Assembly: GCA_013388855.1 (NCBI GenBank)
Contig: JACAEM010000031.1
Coordinates: 186,001-250,000 of the forward strand
DNA length: 64,000 nt
Origin: Chloroflexota bacterium
GTDB lineage: Bacteria; Chloroflexota; Anaerolineae; Anaerolineales; Villigracilaceae
Reading direction: 5' to 3'
Part shown: in pieces, positions 16,892 through 24,784 of the stretch
How positions within the stretch are numbered: position 1 is the stretch's first letter
Layout: each line of letters starts with the position of its first letter
Position numbers and translations under genes: made by a program
The notes under the pieces: generated by a model
What the model was told of the DNA's origin: nothing
What the model saw: the letters and a program-made list of their open reading frames with translations, nothing else
Database searches by the model: none

Positions 16892-17467
16892 TTATAATTT
16901 TGGGAATACTGCACCGACCTTCTCCATGTAGGAACGATACTGGTCTCCGAATTGTTCCAGCATAAGTTGTTCTTCCGCTTTGACGCGCAAGAAATAGAAG
17001 GGGATGAAGACTGCCAGGCTTGCCAGCCCGGCGATCCAGTTCTGCAGGAGAAGCGCCTGCGCCGCCGACCACAACCACTGCGAAGCATACATCGGGTGGC
17101 GGATCACGCCATAGATGCCGCGTGTGATCAATTCGTGTTTCTCGCGGATCTCCAGCGTGGGGGACCAGTTTAGTCCCAAGTCGGCGTGGGCGCGCCAGAA
17201 GACGATGACCGCTCCCGCAATCAGGGCACCACCGGTCCATCCCGCCCAGGCGGGTAGTTGGTACCTGGCAAAGTCCAGCCAATCCGTCGCGGCGTAGATA
17301 ATCGGCAGGATGAACATGCCGATCCACAGCAGGAAAAGGAACCATTTCTCCTGCCCGGTCACTCGACGCTCGCTCATTTTTTCCGCCTTGCGCTTCTGAT
17401 TCAGCGGTGCGCGGATGACGATCTCGGCGAGCATGGCGAGAAAAAAGACGATAGTGTAGATGTCCAT
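16892..17467 (-). CDS. Isoprenylcysteine carboxyl methyltransferase (ICMT/PEMT)-family membrane protein
   Basis: The 191-residue protein has about five membrane segments. The conserved cofactor region reads LITRGIYGVIRHPMYASQ, followed by FYFLRVKAEEQLMLEQFGDQY, matching ICMT-like and phospholipid methyltransferase-like enzymes that bind SAM within the membrane. In bacteria these usually methylate lipids or remain uncharacterised. The Pcs-like gene at 12035 is another lipid head-group candidate, but the two are far apart. It lies nine bases downstream of the DUF4342 gene and is likely in the same operon. Confidence 0.82.
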   Translation of the reverse strand: MDIYTIVFFLAMLAEIVIRAPLNQKRKAEKMSERRVTGQEKWFLFLLWIGMFILPIIYAATDWLDFARYQLPAWAGWTGGALIAGAVIVFWRAHADLGLNWSPTLEIREKHELITRGIYGVIRHPMYASQWLWSAAQALLLQNWIAGLASLAVFIPFYFLRVKAEEQLMLEQFGDQYRSYMEKVGAVFPKL

Positions 17468-17476
17468 TGGGCGAGA

Positions 17477-17731
17477 TCAACCTTCTACTTTTTCCACGAC
17501 CACCGTGGCTTCTGTGACCAGCGCGGCAATGGCGCCGATGGCGGCAAGCTGCGGCGCAAGCAACGCCCCGACCACGCCGAACGTCAACGGGATCTCGAAA
17601 ACGGTCCTGCCTTCCTTGTTCTTGATGGTAATGCGGCGGATATTTCCCTCGTTGACCAGTTTCTTGATGCTGGCGATCAACTCCTCGCCATTAATCTTGA
17701 ATTCTTCCGTGCGGACTTTTTCTTCAGACAT
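17477..17731 (-). CDS. DUF4342-family protein
   Basis: An 84-residue protein with an N-terminal helical and beta part (EEFKINGEELIASIKKLVNEGN, IRRITIKNKEGRTVFEIPLT) and a small hydrophobic C-terminal half that could be one membrane-associated hairpin. The phrase NIRRITIKN... FEIPLTFGV is typical of DUF4342, whose function is unknown; some family members also carry an N-terminal UBA-like part. GGAGG lies six bases before the ATG. Confidence 0.8.
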   Translation of the reverse strand: MSEEKVRTEEFKINGEELIASIKKLVNEGNIRRITIKNKEGRTVFEIPLTFGVVGALLAPQLAAIGAIAALVTEATVVVEKVEG

Positions 17732-17783
17732 GAGGACCTCCAGATGGTGACAATCTCATGTTGTATTGTACGCTGGATCGCAG

Positions 17784-18932
17784 TCAGGGTTGCTGGATTT
17801 GGTCATTCGGATAGTCATATAACAAACCATACGAATCGAGTATCCCTTGGAATGCCTGCCTGCCATCCGCCAGTGCTTTTTCCCGCCACTTGGTCTCTGT
17901 CGGGAAATACAGTTCCTTGAATTCGCAGTGAATTTTTTCCGCTGTTCTGCTGTCTGTGGCGCCATGCCAGTGGAGTTGATTCTCGAGGACCATCGCCCGA
18001 AGACTGCGGATGCGCGCCGGGAGCGAATCGCCGAACGTTCCAAATTCGAATCCGCAGGCGAAGAGGCGTTTGTCTGGAAAATGTGCATTTCGTAGCCGGT
18101 AGAAATATTCCCCCATGTCGCCGCTGATGGCGTAGAACTCCTCGACGTTGATTTTCTGCACGAGCGGGTAGTTGAACCTTTTGGAAAGTTCGTCGGAGGA
18201 GGACGGATCGAGCGGCGGGACAATGACGCTCATCTGGTAGCGCGGTCCATAGCCTGTGTGCATGTCCATTTGGACGATGGTTGGATATTCCTCCAACGCG
18301 CGGCGGTAGAGTATCATCGCCACGCGGGTGTTTTCTTCATAGTCCGTGCCGCCGTGGTAGAAACCGTTGGGTGTGTGGTGCTGTCCGAGCAGGGTGGCGG
18401 TGGTGAGGGTGGGGATACCTGAGATGAAAATGTGTTTGACTACATTGCCCCAAAAGCGGAGGTTTTCAAGCCCAAACGATTCGAGCCCGCGCTGCGGATT
18501 GAGGAAATCTTTTAACCGTAGAAATTCGGGATTGATGGCGGGGTCGAAGTCCCCGTCGAAGACGAAGTTGCGGTTGAGGTCCACGTTATGTTCGTTGACC
18601 TTGCGATGATGCTTCATGCCCCAAGGGTTCATGGCATGAAGCAGGAGCAAGCCCGTGTTTTCCGGGTTCAGGCGCGGCACGAATTCCTCGATGAAAACCT
18701 TCATCATCGCGGAACCCACGAATCCCTCAATGCCGTGTTCCGCTGTTGAGACGATGACCAGGTTTTCCCTGCGGCGCGGATGTGCCCACAGCCAATCGAT
18801 GCTGAGGTCGGGGAAGTCTTTTAACGGATGTGTCTCCAGTTGGGTCGAATGCCAGCGTTGCCGGATCAGGCTGAGACTGCGCAGGAAGCGTGTGCGCGAG
18901 TCCTCGTATGATTCAGGGAAGTGGTCATCCAT
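17784..18932 (-). CDS. DUF2817 (M14-like) metallopeptidase
   Basis: The 382-residue protein, starting at MDDHFPESYEDSR, resembles zinc carboxypeptidase-like DUF2817 proteins. Visible features are STAEHGIEGFVGSA (candidate zinc His and Glu), NPWGMKHHRKVNEHNVDLNRNF with the M14-like N-D-L-N-R-N string, and QMDMHTGYGP with a further His. The Glu in FEFGTFG could be the catalytic acid. The ATG lies in TAATG, overlapping the stop of the upstream transporter by one base, so the two are coupled. A peptide cleaved by this enzyme and a substrate of the carrier are likely linked. Confidence 0.83.
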   Translation of the reverse strand: MDDHFPESYEDSRTRFLRSLSLIRQRWHSTQLETHPLKDFPDLSIDWLWAHPRRRENLVIVSTAEHGIEGFVGSAMMKVFIEEFVPRLNPENTGLLLLHAMNPWGMKHHRKVNEHNVDLNRNFVFDGDFDPAINPEFLRLKDFLNPQRGLESFGLENLRFWGNVVKHIFISGIPTLTTATLLGQHHTPNGFYHGGTDYEENTRVAMILYRRALEEYPTIVQMDMHTGYGPRYQMSVIVPPLDPSSSDELSKRFNYPLVQKINVEEFYAISGDMGEYFYRLRNAHFPDKRLFACGFEFGTFGDSLPARIRSLRAMVLENQLHWHGATDSRTAEKIHCEFKELYFPTETKWREKALADGRQAFQGILDSYGLLYDYPNDQIQQP

Positions 18933-20380
18933 TAGTACGGTCCAAAATTGATCGCCACTGCGATCCCCAAAAACGCGGCAGTCGCCAGTAGAACCCACAG
19001 CCAGAGTCTCGCCGTCCAGCGAATCCATTTGGGGTAGCTGACGACGGTCAGCCCGAGGCTGATGAGCAGGACCGGGTTGGTGGGATAGGCAAGGTTGGAG
19101 AAGCCGTCGCCGAAGATGTAGGCGAGGACGGCGGTCTGGCGAGTGACGCCGATCAGGTCGGCGAGGGGCAGAACGATGGGCATCATCAGGAAGGCTTTGG
19201 CGGAACCTGAGGCGATGAAGAATTCGATGACGAGCGCGAGGGCATAAACCACGAGCGCGGCGGGGAACGCGCCGAGTTGCGTGAACGGTTCCGCCGCGGC
19301 GTGCAGGATGGTGTCGGTGACGCCGCCGCTGTCAATGATATAGCGGATGCTTGCCGCCATGAGGATGAGTGGCACGGAGGGAGCCAGGCCGCCCCAGCCT
19401 TCGAGTAGTCCCTGCCAGACTTTTTTGCCGCCCGCGCCGGAGAGGAAACCCGCGCCCAGCCCGCCGATAAGGAAGAGGATGCCGACGATGGGCAGGGCGT
19501 AATCGGAAATCGCTGGAATAAAGGGACCCGACAGCATGACCGCCAGAATGAAAAGCAGGAAGACGCCGAAGAAGTTCATGGCGCGGTTTTGCTTCGGGTT
19601 TTCTTCGATGAAAGAGGCATCCACCGCTTTGTATTTTTCGCGTTCGGCGTTGTCCTCCTTGTGAACGAGGGAGGCTTGAGGGTCCTGGTCAATTTTGCGA
19701 GCGTAGGCGGAGAGGAAGAGCATGAAAATCAGGTAGATCACGATAAAGGCAAGGATGCGAAGCCACGCGCCCGAAGGGAAGGGAAGTCCCGCCAGTTGCT
19801 GCGCTACGCCGAGGGTGTACGGATTCGAGATGGCGGTGGAGAATCCCATGTTGGTGGCAAGGATGGACATGCCCAAGCCGACAAGCGCGTCCCAGCCGAG
19901 GGAGTAGGAGAGGGCGATCATGACCGGCACGAGCAGGACGACCTCCTCAAAAGTGCCGAGGGTTGCTCCAAGAAGCATGAAAGCAAGGGAAACAATCCAC
20001 AGAAGCGTATATTTCCGGTCTCGGAAGCGGCGCACGATGCGGCCGATGAAGGCGCGCAGGGTGCCGGTCTTATCCATGACGGCGAAGGCGCCGCCCGCAA
20101 AGAACAGCACCACGATGATGACGATGACGGTCAACCCGCTGGGACTGCCAAGCACTTCGATGGGCGCAACGAACCAGCGCCAGATTGGATATTCGGGCTT
20201 TTCAACGAAATGAAACGAGTCCGGGTCGATGGACTCGCGTCCATCCACTTCGAGGCGGGCGTATTGTCCCGCCGGGACGACCAGCGTAAGCATTCCCGCG
20301 ACCAGCATCAGGACAAACAAAATAACGAGCGACTGAATGAACGCTTGTTTTCCGATCTGTGCACCTGCCTTTTGTTCCAT
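18932..20380 (-). CDS. YfcC-family (basic amino acid/dicarboxylate-type) membrane transporter
   Basis: A 482-residue carrier with about twelve membrane segments. The texts GTFEEVVLLVPVMIALSYSLGWD, NMGFSTAISNPYTLGVAQQLAGLP and IASGSAKAFLMMPIVLPLADLIGVTRQTAVLAYIFGDGFSN are hallmarks of the YfcC/ArcD2-like family in the AbgT-IT superfamily. Members are thought to carry C4-dicarboxylates, amino acids or short peptides. The coupled peptidase downstream favours an amino acid or peptide-derived substrate. The protein is complete. Confidence 0.88.
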   Translation of the reverse strand: MEQKAGAQIGKQAFIQSLVILFVLMLVAGMLTLVVPAGQYARLEVDGRESIDPDSFHFVEKPEYPIWRWFVAPIEVLGSPSGLTVIVIIVVLFFAGGAFAVMDKTGTLRAFIGRIVRRFRDRKYTLLWIVSLAFMLLGATLGTFEEVVLLVPVMIALSYSLGWDALVGLGMSILATNMGFSTAISNPYTLGVAQQLAGLPFPSGAWLRILAFIVIYLIFMLFLSAYARKIDQDPQASLVHKEDNAEREKYKAVDASFIEENPKQNRAMNFFGVFLLFILAVMLSGPFIPAISDYALPIVGILFLIGGLGAGFLSGAGGKKVWQGLLEGWGGLAPSVPLILMAASIRYIIDSGGVTDTILHAAAEPFTQLGAFPAALVVYALALVIEFFIASGSAKAFLMMPIVLPLADLIGVTRQTAVLAYIFGDGFSNLAYPTNPVLLISLGLTVVSYPKWIRWTARLWLWVLLATAAFLGIAVAINFGPY

Positions 20381-20418
20381 GGTTGGCTCCTGTGAAATTC
20401 TGCCGCACCGACAAGTGA

Positions 20419-20991
20419 CTACTCAAACCATTTTTCGTCCAGAGGGGTCCATTCATCCGATTGGTCGGCGCGTTGGTCCCAATTTTCCTTCCCACTCCAT
20501 GAGTCGATCTGGATCGCGTACACTGATGTGGCGCGCAGTTCCTTGTCCGTGATCTCGCGATACTCTTTCCCTGCCGTCATGGCAGGGAAATATTTGCCGA
20601 TCAAGCCATACAATAATCGCCGCGCCTCTGCCGGATCGGTCACGACCCTCGCTGTGCCGAAGACGACAACGCTCCGATATTGGAGGGAAAACTCGAGCGC
20701 CACGTTGGATGGGAGCAATTTCCCCAATTCGCTCGCCTCCAGGCTGACCTTTGGGTTGCTCTCGATATTGGAGCGGATTCTCCCCGCGATATTGGAGTGA
20801 AAGGCGATCTGGTGGTTCTCCTCGTCGAACCAGAACGTGGTGGGATTGATGAACGGCTGACCGTCAATGGATGTGGCAATGTGGCCGACCCTGGCTTCCT
20901 TGAGGAAAGCGCGGACCCAGTCATCGTCTTTGGCAAGATGCGGTCTCCGCTGGAACGCGGCGGGCGGCTGTCCAATGTAATCGCGTGACAT
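20419..20991 (-). CDS. Pyridoxamine 5'-phosphate oxidase-family flavoprotein
   Basis: The 190-residue protein has the split-barrel FMN fold seen in NimA-like proteins. Supporting texts are VGHIATSIDGQPFINPTTFWFDEENHQIAFHS, RIRSNIESNPKVSLEAS and VVVFGTARVV, where the first segments line the flavin pocket. A redox or detoxifying role with FMN or F420 is typical; the substrate is unknown. It begins one base after the stop of the upstream membrane protein gene and belongs to the same minus-strand unit. Confidence 0.85.
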   Translation of the reverse strand: MSRDYIGQPPAAFQRRPHLAKDDDWVRAFLKEARVGHIATSIDGQPFINPTTFWFDEENHQIAFHSNIAGRIRSNIESNPKVSLEASELGKLLPSNVALEFSLQYRSVVVFGTARVVTDPAEARRLLYGLIGKYFPAMTAGKEYREITDKELRATSVYAIQIDSWSGKENWDQRADQSDEWTPLDEKWFE

Positions 20992-20992
20992 G

Positions 20993-21577
20993 TTATTTCA
21001 ACACCCGTTTATAAATGACCAGTTGCAGATAGACCATGACCAGTCCCAGACCAATTGCAACTGCCCAATTCAGGACGCTGAAGGTAAAGAACGCCTGTTG
21101 CAGGAAGAACATCGCCGCGCCGAACATCAACCCGCTGATAAGCGACACCTCGACTGCCTGATAATAGGAGACACTGTTTGTCTTGTATTTTGAGGGGAGC
21201 GTGCTGGTCTTCCAGCGAAACGCCTGGAGGAGCGCCGGGTTCTGGCTCGTGGCAAAATCCTTGATCTGGTTCATCGCCAGCATGGACTCGTACCAGGCGG
21301 AGCGGAGGCGCGCCAATTGCATCACCGTGGATGTGCCCAGCATGGTCAACAGAACGAACAATCCGCTGAACATGATCTTCACCGTTTGTGTGAAGGTCTC
21401 GGCATCGAAGAGTTGCGTGCCGAACAGCGCCGCGATCAGCGATCCCACCGCGATCATATAGAAGGAGGAGACACGGGCACGGTCTTCGTTTGCCTGCGTG
21501 GCAGTCTGTGAAATGTAATTGTATTCTGCCGCAAGCAGTTCATCCAACTCAATGGGGAGGGCTTTTTTCTGTGCCAT
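20993..21577 (-). CDS. Hypothetical membrane protein with four predicted membrane segments
   Basis: The 194-residue product starts at MAQKKALPIELDELLAAEYNYIS. Residues from about 38 to 85 form two hydrophobic segments, and about 135 to 190 form two more, with a charged central part (RSAWYESMLAMNQIKDFATSQN). I do not recognise a named family. The start is supported by a TATAAT box six bases upstream and by the lack of similarity-like composition before it. It may be the first gene of a minus-strand unit that continues with the flavoprotein. Confidence 0.7.
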   Translation of the reverse strand: MAQKKALPIELDELLAAEYNYISQTATQANEDRARVSSFYMIAVGSLIAALFGTQLFDAETFTQTVKIMFSGLFVLLTMLGTSTVMQLARLRSAWYESMLAMNQIKDFATSQNPALLQAFRWKTSTLPSKYKTNSVSYYQAVEVSLISGLMFGAAMFFLQQAFFTFSVLNWAVAIGLGLVMVYLQLVIYKRVLK

Positions 21578-21583
21578 GCGGCG

Positions 21584-21589
21584 ATTATA
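21584..21589 (-). promoter_or_regulatory. -10 box (TATAAT) six bases before an ATG
   Basis: On the minus strand TATAAT is followed by CGCCGC and then ATG (21577). The spacing predicts a transcript that starts at the codon. No ribosome-binding site is present. Confidence 0.5.
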
Positions 21590-21639
21590 CCTTTCCGTCT
21601 GCCCCGACTCAATCTTTCCATATGATTTGCCCGAAAATA

Positions 21640-21660
21640 AGAGCCTCTCTGCGAGGCTCT
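21640..21660 (-). terminator. Terminator of the M29 aminopeptidase gene
   Basis: AGAGCCTC (21640-21647) pairs with GAGGCTCT (21653-21660). Read on the minus strand the stem is followed by TATTTTC. Confidence 0.75.
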
Positions 21661-21684
21661 TTCGATGTTCTGTACCGAGCGATC

Positions 21685-22944
21685 CTACACGTCGAACGCC
21701 CATTCGCCAGCGCGCATAACAGGTTCGCGTGTGCCGTCCTCTTTGATCCCGTCGATGTCCATTTGCGGGGAACCGATCATGAAATCCACATGGTTGATGC
21801 TGACGTTCCCCCCGGCAGCCACGAATTCCTGCTCGGTCAGTTCCTCGCCTCCGGTGAGTGTGAAGCGATAGGCGCGTCCAATGGCGATGTGGCAGGAGGC
21901 GTTCTCGTCGAAGAGCGTGTTGTAGAAAAGATGTCCGCGTTGGGCAATGGGCGAACTGGCAGGGACGAGTGCCACCTCCCCGAGGCGAGTCGAGCCCTCA
22001 TCGGTATCAACCAGTTTTTGCAGGATGGACTCGTTCTTCTTCGCATGAACCTTGACGATCCTGCCGTTCTCGAAGGTCACGCTGAAATCCTCGATCAGGC
22101 TGCCGCCGTACGAAAGCGGGAAGGTCGCGCTAACCGTCCCCTCTGCGCGATGACGGTCGGGCAGGGTGAAAACCTCTTCAGTGGGCATGTTGGCGGTGAA
22201 GACCACGCCATTCTCTGCCAGCGACTGGGCGCTGATCCATTTATGTCCGCGCGGCAGTCCCAGGGTGAAATCGGTGCCGGGACCTTTGTAATGTAATCCC
22301 GAATATCCTTTGGATTGCATGTAATCCGAACGCTTTTTCAGATTCCGGATGTGTTCCTGCCATGCCGCGACCGGGTCGGGCTGGACGGCGCGCGTGGACT
22401 CGAAGATGGCTTTCCACAGTTTTTCCTCCGCCTCCTCCGGGTTCAGGTCGGGGAAGATCTTTGCCGCCCATGCCGGGCTTGCCGAGGCGACCACACACCA
22501 GTTAATCGCGTTGCGGCTGACCAGCATGCTGATCTCCTGGTAATTCTGCAGGTGAGACTTTTGCATGGCGCTGAGACGTTCCGGATCCAGACCGGCGTAC
22601 ACATCCGGGTTGTTGGCATAAATGGAAAGCAGCGCATCGCCATTCTTGAACATGTCCAGGATGGCATTGACGTGGAATTTCGGATATTCGCCGAGGGATT
22701 CGGCGGGCGCATGTTGCACGCGGATGCGATTCATCTCTTCGTCGCCCCAGATCACCTCCACGTAACGGGCTCCCGCCGCATAGGCGGCTTTTGTCACTTC
22801 ATGGACGAGGGCGCGTCCGGCAGGGGGAACCCCGCGTGAAGTGGCGTTCGTGATGATCAGCCTTTGCCCTGCACGCAGATTCAAGCCCACTTTCACAATG
22901 GCTTCAGCGTATTTTCTAAGAAGTTCCTGGTGATTAGCGTCCAT
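21685..22944 (-). CDS. M29-family aminopeptidase (AmpS/thermophilic aminopeptidase)
   Basis: A 419-residue metallopeptidase of the M29 family. Conserved parts are VGLNLRAGQRLIITN, GARYVEVIWGDEEMNR, FTANMPTEEVFTLPDRHRAEGTVSATFPLSYGG and the C-terminal metal region with FENGRIVKVHAKK, GEVALVP, FYNTLFDENASCHIAIGRAY and NHVDFMIGSPQMDIDG. The H, E and D residues in these bind two metal ions. The enzyme removes N-terminal residues from peptides in the cytoplasm. ATG 22944 has AGGGA seven bases upstream, so I prefer it to an upstream in-frame codon. It has its own terminator. Confidence 0.93.
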   Translation of the reverse strand: MDANHQELLRKYAEAIVKVGLNLRAGQRLIITNATSRGVPPAGRALVHEVTKAAYAAGARYVEVIWGDEEMNRIRVQHAPAESLGEYPKFHVNAILDMFKNGDALLSIYANNPDVYAGLDPERLSAMQKSHLQNYQEISMLVSRNAINWCVVASASPAWAAKIFPDLNPEEAEEKLWKAIFESTRAVQPDPVAAWQEHIRNLKKRSDYMQSKGYSGLHYKGPGTDFTLGLPRGHKWISAQSLAENGVVFTANMPTEEVFTLPDRHRAEGTVSATFPLSYGGSLIEDFSVTFENGRIVKVHAKKNESILQKLVDTDEGSTRLGEVALVPASSPIAQRGHLFYNTLFDENASCHIAIGRAYRFTLTGGEELTEQEFVAAGGNVSINHVDFMIGSPQMDIDGIKEDGTREPVMRAGEWAFDV

Positions 22945-23045
22945 GAAAGGGTCCCTTCGTTTGTTTTTTTGCAAGTATAGCACGAACCTGCGGATGGGAA
23001 TTTGTGTTATATACAGCGCAAATCATCTTTTTTTCAGGAGTCCTC

Positions 23046-24176
23046 ATGCTTTCCATTGAAAAAGTGGATACTGGCAACAAAGCGCAGGTAAAACGATTTG
23101 TGGAACTTCCTGTTCGGCTATATAAGGATTGCCCGCAATGGGTGCCGTTACTCAACGTCGATGCCTATACTTATCTAAACCGCAAGAAGCATCCCTTCCA
23201 TGAACATTCGGATGTGGATTTTTTCCTGGCTGTACGTGACGGGAGGGATGTCGGTCGCATCGCCGCCATCGAAAACAAACCGTTCAACGAATATCACAGG
23301 ACGAAGAAGGCAAATTTCTATTTCTTCGATTGTGAGAACGATCCTGAAGCCGCGGCGCTGTTATTCGACGCCGTCTTTGACTGGGCTCGAAAACGCGGTT
23401 TGACCGAGGTGGTCGGTCCCAAGGGCATGGGCCCGCTGGATGGGTACGGTATTCTGGTCTTCGGTCATGAACACCGGAACACCATGACCATGCTGAATTA
23501 CAACCATCCCTACTACCAACAACTGGTCGAGGCGCTGGGGTTCACAAAAGAGGTGGATTTCGTTTCCTGTTATCTGCCTGCCGATAAATTCCAGGTCCCC
23601 GAGCGCGTTGAGCGGATCGCGCAACGCGTCATGCAGCGTGGCGGACTGCAGATAAAGCACTTTAAAAACAAGAAAGAATTAATTTCCTGGGCGCCGCGCA
23701 TTGGCAAGGCATACAACGAAGCGTTCGTCCGGAACTGGGAATATTATCCGCTTACCCAGCGCGAGATCGACTTTGTGGTGGATAACATCATGACCATTGC
23801 CGACCACCGCCTCATCAAGATCATCGTGCACGGTGAGGACGTGGTGGGATTCCTGTTCGCGTTCCATGATGTTTCGGTGGCGCTTCAACGCGCCCGTGGA
23901 CGGTTGTTCCCGTTTGGGATTATCGACATCCTCCTTGAGATCAGGCGCACGAACACGGTCGCGATCAATGGCATGGGAATCCTGCCCGAGTTTCAGGGGC
24001 ACGGCGGCAATGCGATCCTCTACTCGGAAATGGGACATACCCTGCTGGGGTTCCAGCAATTCTCTCACGTGGAAATGACCCAGGTGGCGGAAACCACTGA
24101 GCAGATGCGCGCCGATCTTAAGAATCTGAACGGCGTGGAATATAAAAATCATCGCGTGTATCGTAAAATCGTTTGA
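23046..24176 (+). CDS. GNAT-like acyltransferase of about 376 residues
   Basis: The protein begins MLSIEKVDTGNKAQVKRFVELPVRLYKDCPQWVPLL and continues with HPFHEHSDVDFFLAVRDGRDVGRIAAI, a first GNAT-like half. A second half includes VVGFLFAFHDVS and INGMGILPEFQGHGGNAILYSEMG, which has the acetyl-CoA loop pattern Q-G-H-G-G-N-A. The family is widespread but uncharacterised; a role in N-acylation is inferred. AGGAG lies just upstream of ATG 23046, supporting this start. The gene is alone on the plus strand, followed by repeat copy B. Confidence 0.75.
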   Translation: MLSIEKVDTGNKAQVKRFVELPVRLYKDCPQWVPLLNVDAYTYLNRKKHPFHEHSDVDFFLAVRDGRDVGRIAAIENKPFNEYHRTKKANFYFFDCENDPEAAALLFDAVFDWARKRGLTEVVGPKGMGPLDGYGILVFGHEHRNTMTMLNYNHPYYQQLVEALGFTKEVDFVSCYLPADKFQVPERVERIAQRVMQRGGLQIKHFKNKKELISWAPRIGKAYNEAFVRNWEYYPLTQREIDFVVDNIMTIADHRLIKIIVHGEDVVGFLFAFHDVSVALQRARGRLFPFGIIDILLEIRRTNTVAINGMGILPEFQGHGGNAILYSEMGHTLLGFQQFSHVEMTQVAETTEQMRADLKNLNGVEYKNHRVYRKIV

Positions 24177-24233
24177 AAGTTGGAAGGTTGCTAGGTTTGA
24201 ACGTTCCAACGCTTAACTTGTAAACCTGTAAAC
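24175..24233 (+). repeat. Dispersed intergenic repeat, copy B
   Basis: About 59 bases resemble 8704-8762, sharing TTGAACGTT and TGTAAACCTG in the same order. The copy starts within the stop codon of the acyltransferase and ends nine bases before the next ATG. It contains the palindrome GAACGTTC (24199-24206) and outer arms AGGTTT/AAACCT. Confidence 0.6.
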
Positions 24234-24241
24234 GAAAACCC

Positions 24242-24778
24242 ATGAAACATCCGCTTGAATTTGTACCGCTTGAAAACCGCCGTCGCCTGTTCCTCACGTT
24301 TCTTACGCTGACCCTGAGCCTGTTCGGCGTGTTCGGAATGTTGGACCAGCCGTTGCGGACTTCCGCTGCGCCGGACGGGATTGTTTCTTTCGAGTTGGCG
24401 CGTACCTCCGAAAACGCGGAATCCATGCTTTCCTCCTGGTCAGAGGCGGGGAAACTCAACGCGGCGTTCGGTCTTGGCATCGATTATCTTTTCATGCCGT
24501 TGTATGCCTTCGCTCTGGCATTCGGTACATTGCTCGCGGCAGAGAAACATTCAGGGTGGGTCAGGTCCCTCGGCGCGGCGGCAGGTTGGGGGGCGTTTGC
24601 CGCGTCGTTGTTCGACGCGGTGGAGAATTTCGCGTTGTTCCGTATCCTGTTGGGCGCGTACGAATCGTCGCATCCCGCGCTTGCCGCGGTTTGCGCCATG
24701 ATCAAGTTCGGTTTGTTGTTCCTGGGGGTGGGGTATGCGTTGACGGGGTGGTTCCTGCCGAAGCAGGGAACGAAGTAA
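24242..24778 (+). CDS. Hypothetical membrane protein with about four membrane segments
   Basis: The 178-residue protein has an N-terminal hydrophobic segment (LFLTFLTLTLSLFGVFGML), an extracytoplasmic loop rich in Ala, Ser and Glu, and three further hydrophobic segments, with the phrase SLFDAVENFALFRILLG between two of them. I do not recognise a family. It converges with the histidine kinase gene, leaving only six bases between their ends. No ribosome-binding site is evident and the repeat copy B forms its leader. Confidence 0.7.
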   Translation: MKHPLEFVPLENRRRLFLTFLTLTLSLFGVFGMLDQPLRTSAAPDGIVSFELARTSENAESMLSSWSEAGKLNAAFGLGIDYLFMPLYAFALAFGTLLAAEKHSGWVRSLGAAAGWGAFAASLFDAVENFALFRILLGAYESSHPALAAVCAMIKFGLLFLGVGYALTGWFLPKQGTK

Positions 24779-24784
24779 CCCGCG

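Noticed and set aside
24199-24206. LexA (SOS) box GAACGTTC
   Set aside because: The palindrome is part of a dispersed repeat and only half of it is kept in the other copy before ileS; no SOS gene follows.
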